In this document: piece after piece, positions 60,878-64,000 of the stretch
How the letters are laid out: each line of letters starts with the position of its first letter
Position numbering within the stretch: position 1 is the first letter of the stretch
NCBI GenBank assembly: GCA_028023455.1
Contig: JAQFVV010012405.1
Location: forward strand, 250,001 to 314,000
Direction: 5' to 3'
Length of the DNA: 64,000 bases
DNA from: Epiperipatus broadwayi
Lineage: Eukaryota > Onychophora > Udeonychophora > Euonychophora > Peripatidae
Position numbers and translations under genes: made by a program
The notes under the pieces: model-generated
The model's input: only the letters and a program-made list of their open reading frames with translations
Databases searched by the model: none
Told to the model about the DNA's origin: nothing

Positions 60878-61449
60878 AAGTAAAAATAATATATATATCT
60901 TGAATTCTGAGGTAGCTACCAATTGATTTAATATTTTCCAAAAATATTAATAAAACTGTTATAAACTATAACTCCAAACAATAAAAAAGGACAAATGAAA
61001 CACAGTGAATGTGTAACACAGTGAATGTGTATATTTTTAATATATCTGTGAGTATCTGTGAGTGTTGCTACATCATCATCATCATCATCATTATTATTAT
61101 TAATTCTTTGATTAAAAAATTCTCTAATCATATTAATTGAATTAAAGATAATGAAAACATGGTCGAAGTACATGTAATGAAGAAATGTTTGATCTTTTTA
61201 ATATTTTTTTACATATTTGTCACGGGGCCATTTATTAAAAATTTGACTTCTAAATTTATTTTGGATACTTTTCTCTGCTTGGCTTTTTCTGGGTGTTCAT
61301 TTTTTATACCTAATTGATGATTTTAAAATGTTCACTCTTCTGGCTTACATAAATTTACAAATTTTTTAAAATAATAAGTTTGCATTTATATCTGTTTTAC
61401 TTTAAGTGTTTAATCTTTCTTTATCTGCTAGTGTGTTTTCCAAATTTTA
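60878..61449. other. non-coding with small repeats
   Basis: A 16-bp direct duplication of acacagtgaatgtgta lies at about 61001-61032, then a (CAT)n(TTA)n microsatellite at 61071-61102. No coding sequence. Confidence 0.6.
61071..61102. repeat. (CAT)n(TTA)n microsatellite
   Basis: Seven CAT units pass directly into TTA units. Trinucleotide tails of this kind end several LINEs in the window, but no LINE 3' end was recognised here. Confidence 0.9.
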
Positions 61450-62730
61450 AAAAATTGGTGTTATTATACCCATTTTTAAAAAGGTTTGGCCATTAATTAT
61501 TAGCAATTATAGCCAATTTCAATCATTTCTGTTATTGTTGAGATGATATTTAAGAATAAGATGATGTTATTCTGGGGATATACAAAAAAATGATTTCTCT
61601 ATACCAATTTGGTTTTGTTGCTAGGAAGAATACTTTGGATGCACTTACATAATTTAACAGGGCCTGAAAACAGCAGCTGTTTTTAGATTTATCTAAAGCA
61701 TTTGATTCTGTTAATGTATACAGTTTGTATACATCAATTGTTTTCATAGTTTTTCGAGGTCATTTTACTTCCTGATTAATAAATTATCTAAAAGATTGAA
61801 AACAGGCTACTAAAATATAAGGTATTACCAGTGATTCCAGATTTGTTGATCATGGATTTCCACAGGGATTTGTACTTGGCCCTATATTATTTTTAATATA
61901 TATTTATAAATGATATTTTTAGTTTATCTTTGAATTCAATGATTTATGATTTTTCTGGTGATATTGCTCTATCTTGTGATGTTGCTTCATATATTATTCT
62001 TGAGTAAGTGATTGATGAAGATCTAGAATTAATAATTAAATGGCTATGATAATGTAATAAAACAAGTGTATAGCCAATATTTAATTTATTCCAATACTAT
62101 TTGTAAGTATGGTAATATTATTTTTATTATTAACTATTATTATTTAGGTATTTTTATATCCAAGGTTATCTTGGTTATGCCATATTGTCTACTTAGTTAT
62201 GCAAAGGTATTTTTATATTCAAGGTTATCTTGGTCAAACCAAATTTCCTACTTATGTTCTAGTGAAATTCTTGCTAGATCTACTTTGATGACTATTTATT
62301 TTGCTTGTTATCAAAATATATTGTGTTGTAATGTCTTTATTTAGGGTTTTTGTACTGATTACTCATGATTCTTATTATGTACTTTAAAAATTATACCATG
62401 CATATTATACTTGGTACAGCTAGGTTAACTTCTGCCCATGATATCTACATTAATTCTTGTGTGTTGTTTATTCTTAAACTATGTAAGTGTAGAATTATTA
62501 TTGATATATATCATCAAGATTCTTATAAAGTGTCAGTTGTAAATACCTGCTTAGCTAAGAATTTTCATTTAATTTTGCCAGATTTTACTTAGAAAGTAGT
62601 CAGAGACAATTTAGTTACAATGGTCTCAGATTGTTTAATACTTTTGTTATTGATTACTCAATAGATGTTGGCCATTTATTTCTTTATATATTCAAAAAGT
62701 GTTTTAAAGCTTGGTTATTGTATTATCTCT
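61450..62730 (+). pseudogene. CR1/Jockey-type LINE reverse transcriptase remnant
   Basis: In several shifted frames the + strand retains: GVIIPIFKK followed by a degraded NYRPIS-like segment (about 61460-61520), LFLDLSKAFDSVN (motif A, about 61680-61716), HGFPQGFVLGPILFLIYI (motif B, about 61850-61905), and DFSGDIALSC (motif C, with the catalytic Asp-Asp altered to Gly-Asp, about 61950). YLGIFISK and SWSNQISYLC follow. Near the end, RQFSYNGLRLFNTF and LFKKCFKAWLLYYL (62610-62730) match the usual C-terminal tail. 'DLSKAFDSVN' and 'PQGSVLGPILFLIYIND' are hallmarks of the Jockey/CR1 group. No endonuclease domain is present. Many stops; inactive. Confidence 0.75.
62147..62240 (+). repeat. 58-bp direct duplication inside the CR1/Jockey remnant
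   Basis: ggtatttttatatYcaaggt followed by tatcttggt occurs at 62148 and 62206. The first copy reads YLGIFISKVI and the second continues into SWSNQISYLC, so the duplication split a normally contiguous protein segment. Confidence 0.7.
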
Positions 62731-62733
62731 AAT

Positions 62734-62763
62734 TATCATCATCATCATCATCATTATTATTAT
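62734..62763. repeat. (ATC)n(ATT)n tract, possible LINE tail
   Basis: Six ATC units and then ATT units begin directly after the last recognisable codons of the CR1/Jockey-type remnant, so this is probably its 3' tail. Confidence 0.75.
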
Positions 62764-63000
62764 CCATTATACTTGTTTAAGTTTAATTATTCTTTTTATT
62801 TTTGTATATAATTAATTTTTTATATCTACTTTTCATATTCATAATTTTTTTTTCTATCTATCTTTGAACGTTTTTCTCTGTATAATTTTTTCTTGTTTGG
62901 AGGTTTAATGCATACACTCTTATGAATAACTTTTTCCCAAGTTCTGCTTTTGTTTGAAAATTATTCTCTCTCTCCTATACATATATATTGTTTGACTAAT

Positions 63001-63013
63001 AAACAACAACAAC

Positions 63014-63088
<75 letters not shown>

Positions 63089-63132
63089 AATAATAAGAAG
63101 AAGAAGAAGGACAAGGAGGAAGAAGAGGAAGA
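63001..63132. repeat. composite trinucleotide microsatellite
   Basis: The tract passes stepwise through AAC, AAT (about 14 units), ATG (about 10 units), AAT, AAG and finally a purine-rich AGG-containing stretch. Open frames seen here are repeat artefacts. Confidence 0.95.
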
Positions 63133-64000
63133 GGAGGAGGAGAAGACAACAGTAACGTCCAACGAGCTCTTAAGCAATAAAATCATTCAATTATTATTAT
63201 TTAACAAAAAAGTATGTGTTAATCAAAAAAAAAATGGTAATTTCTAAATTAAGTTTTTGAAATTAACTTAATATTTTTTATTTATTTATATTCATTATTT
63301 TAATATTATTATACAATATTAATAAATGGCAAAGATTTTTTTCTCCAATGTTTTTATTATTATTACTTTTATTTCTATTTCATTTATCCAGTAGTCATTT
63401 TCAGGGTTTCCTTTAATAGTTCATGCCCCATGTCCTTTAAACTGATATTTGTTCAGAATTTTTCTTCAATTTCCAAATAGGATTATGTAGTGATTATGTT
63501 CAGATTACTTTCTTCTAGATAATCTAGAACAAAATTTATCTTTTATTTTATGTAAAGAGGCATTCAAATAAATTCGAAATTATTATAATTAGGTGCAAAA
63601 CAGCTCATTTGTGATGACATATTTTTAATTAATTCTTTTTATTCATCCTGAAATAATTTGCATAAGGTTTTTTAAAATGGCCATTTAATTTCATGTAACA
63701 CCCTTTTTGTTTGGAAAAACTTGTTTATTAGCTTGAATCAAATACATTTTTTTTAAAAAATAAAACTATAAGAATTATACACAAAACATTGCAAAAATTT
63801 TAAAAATGAATTCATTATTCTTTTCACATAAAAGAAAATGAATAAGTATCTCTCTATTAATATATTGCAGAAAAACCAGTATATAAAAACTATAAGAGGT
63901 AATTGTTAATTATCCACTGTACATCAGTTGGTGGTGCAGTTTCTGTGCAAAACCACAGAAATATGCCATTTACATGGCTAAACTTATGCTGTATAGAACA
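63133..64000. other. AT-rich non-coding stretch
   Basis: No supported feature. Confidence 0.5.

Noticed and set aside
62920-63186. Open frames on the minus strand rich in Ser, Leu, Tyr and His runs
   Set aside because: Direct translations of the trinucleotide microsatellite; no real gene.
1-64000. CRISPR arrays, bacterial operons, riboswitches, replication origins
   Set aside because: No regularly spaced short repeats with unique spacers and no prokaryotic gene organisation; the window is animal genomic DNA.

Overview
The window looks like non-coding, repeat-rich chromosomal DNA from an animal with a large, very AT-rich genome (by eye 20-25% G+C; not computed). The evidence is a single short spliced exon, long featureless AT-rich stretches, and retroelements of classes typical of invertebrates: RTE-type and CR1/Jockey-type LINEs, Penelope-like elements (PLEs) and tRNA-derived SINEs. 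I cannot name the phylum. There are no bacterial operons, CRISPR arrays, rRNA genes or intact tRNA genes.

Host gene. The only host coding sequence I can support is one 192-bp exon at 19723-19914 (+), flanked by AG and GTAAGA. Its 64 codons resemble the C-terminal region of SCAPER. If that is right, most of the window is SCAPER intron or flank. About 9 kb upstream, at 8.8-10.65 kb, lies a block of unusually complex, less AT-rich sequence without coding potential. It is a candidate for the regulatory elements known to sit in SCAPER introns next to Islet genes.

Left part (1-19 kb). Degenerate tandem repeats (1.7-3.3 kb) are followed by a decayed Penelope-like element with inverted-repeat ends (PLE-C, 3.78-6.51 kb). 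Two copies of a LINE 3' end follow, each encoding a C-terminal zinc finger (7.3-7.9 and 11.1-11.3 kb). Then comes PLE-B copy A (15.36-19.07 kb), which was split by a nearly intact RTE LINE (16.02-18.88 kb).

Middle (20-31 kb). This part holds an older, decayed copy of the same RTE (24.08-27.24 kb), itself interrupted by a tRNA-Val-like SINE, and then a less AT-rich unclassified block.

Central nest (31.3-41.6 kb). Two inverted repeats of about 1.0-1.2 kb, each built from tandem ~220-bp units, enclose a 6.7-kb Penelope-like element (PLE-A). PLE-A has a full-length unit preceded, head to tail, by a 5'-truncated copy. The full unit encodes an SGNH-hydrolase ORF upstream of a reverse transcriptase/GIY-YIG ORF. 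Both 3' regions carry a hammerhead-like motif. The first ORF plausibly has an accessory role, while the second performs reverse transcription and target cutting; the second is broken upstream of the RT domain.

Right part (41.6-64 kb). This part contains AT-rich DNA, SINE remnants, PLE-B copy B with inverted flanks (53.85-57.09 kb), RTE 3' scraps, a decayed CR1/Jockey-type LINE (61.45-62.73 kb) and microsatellites.
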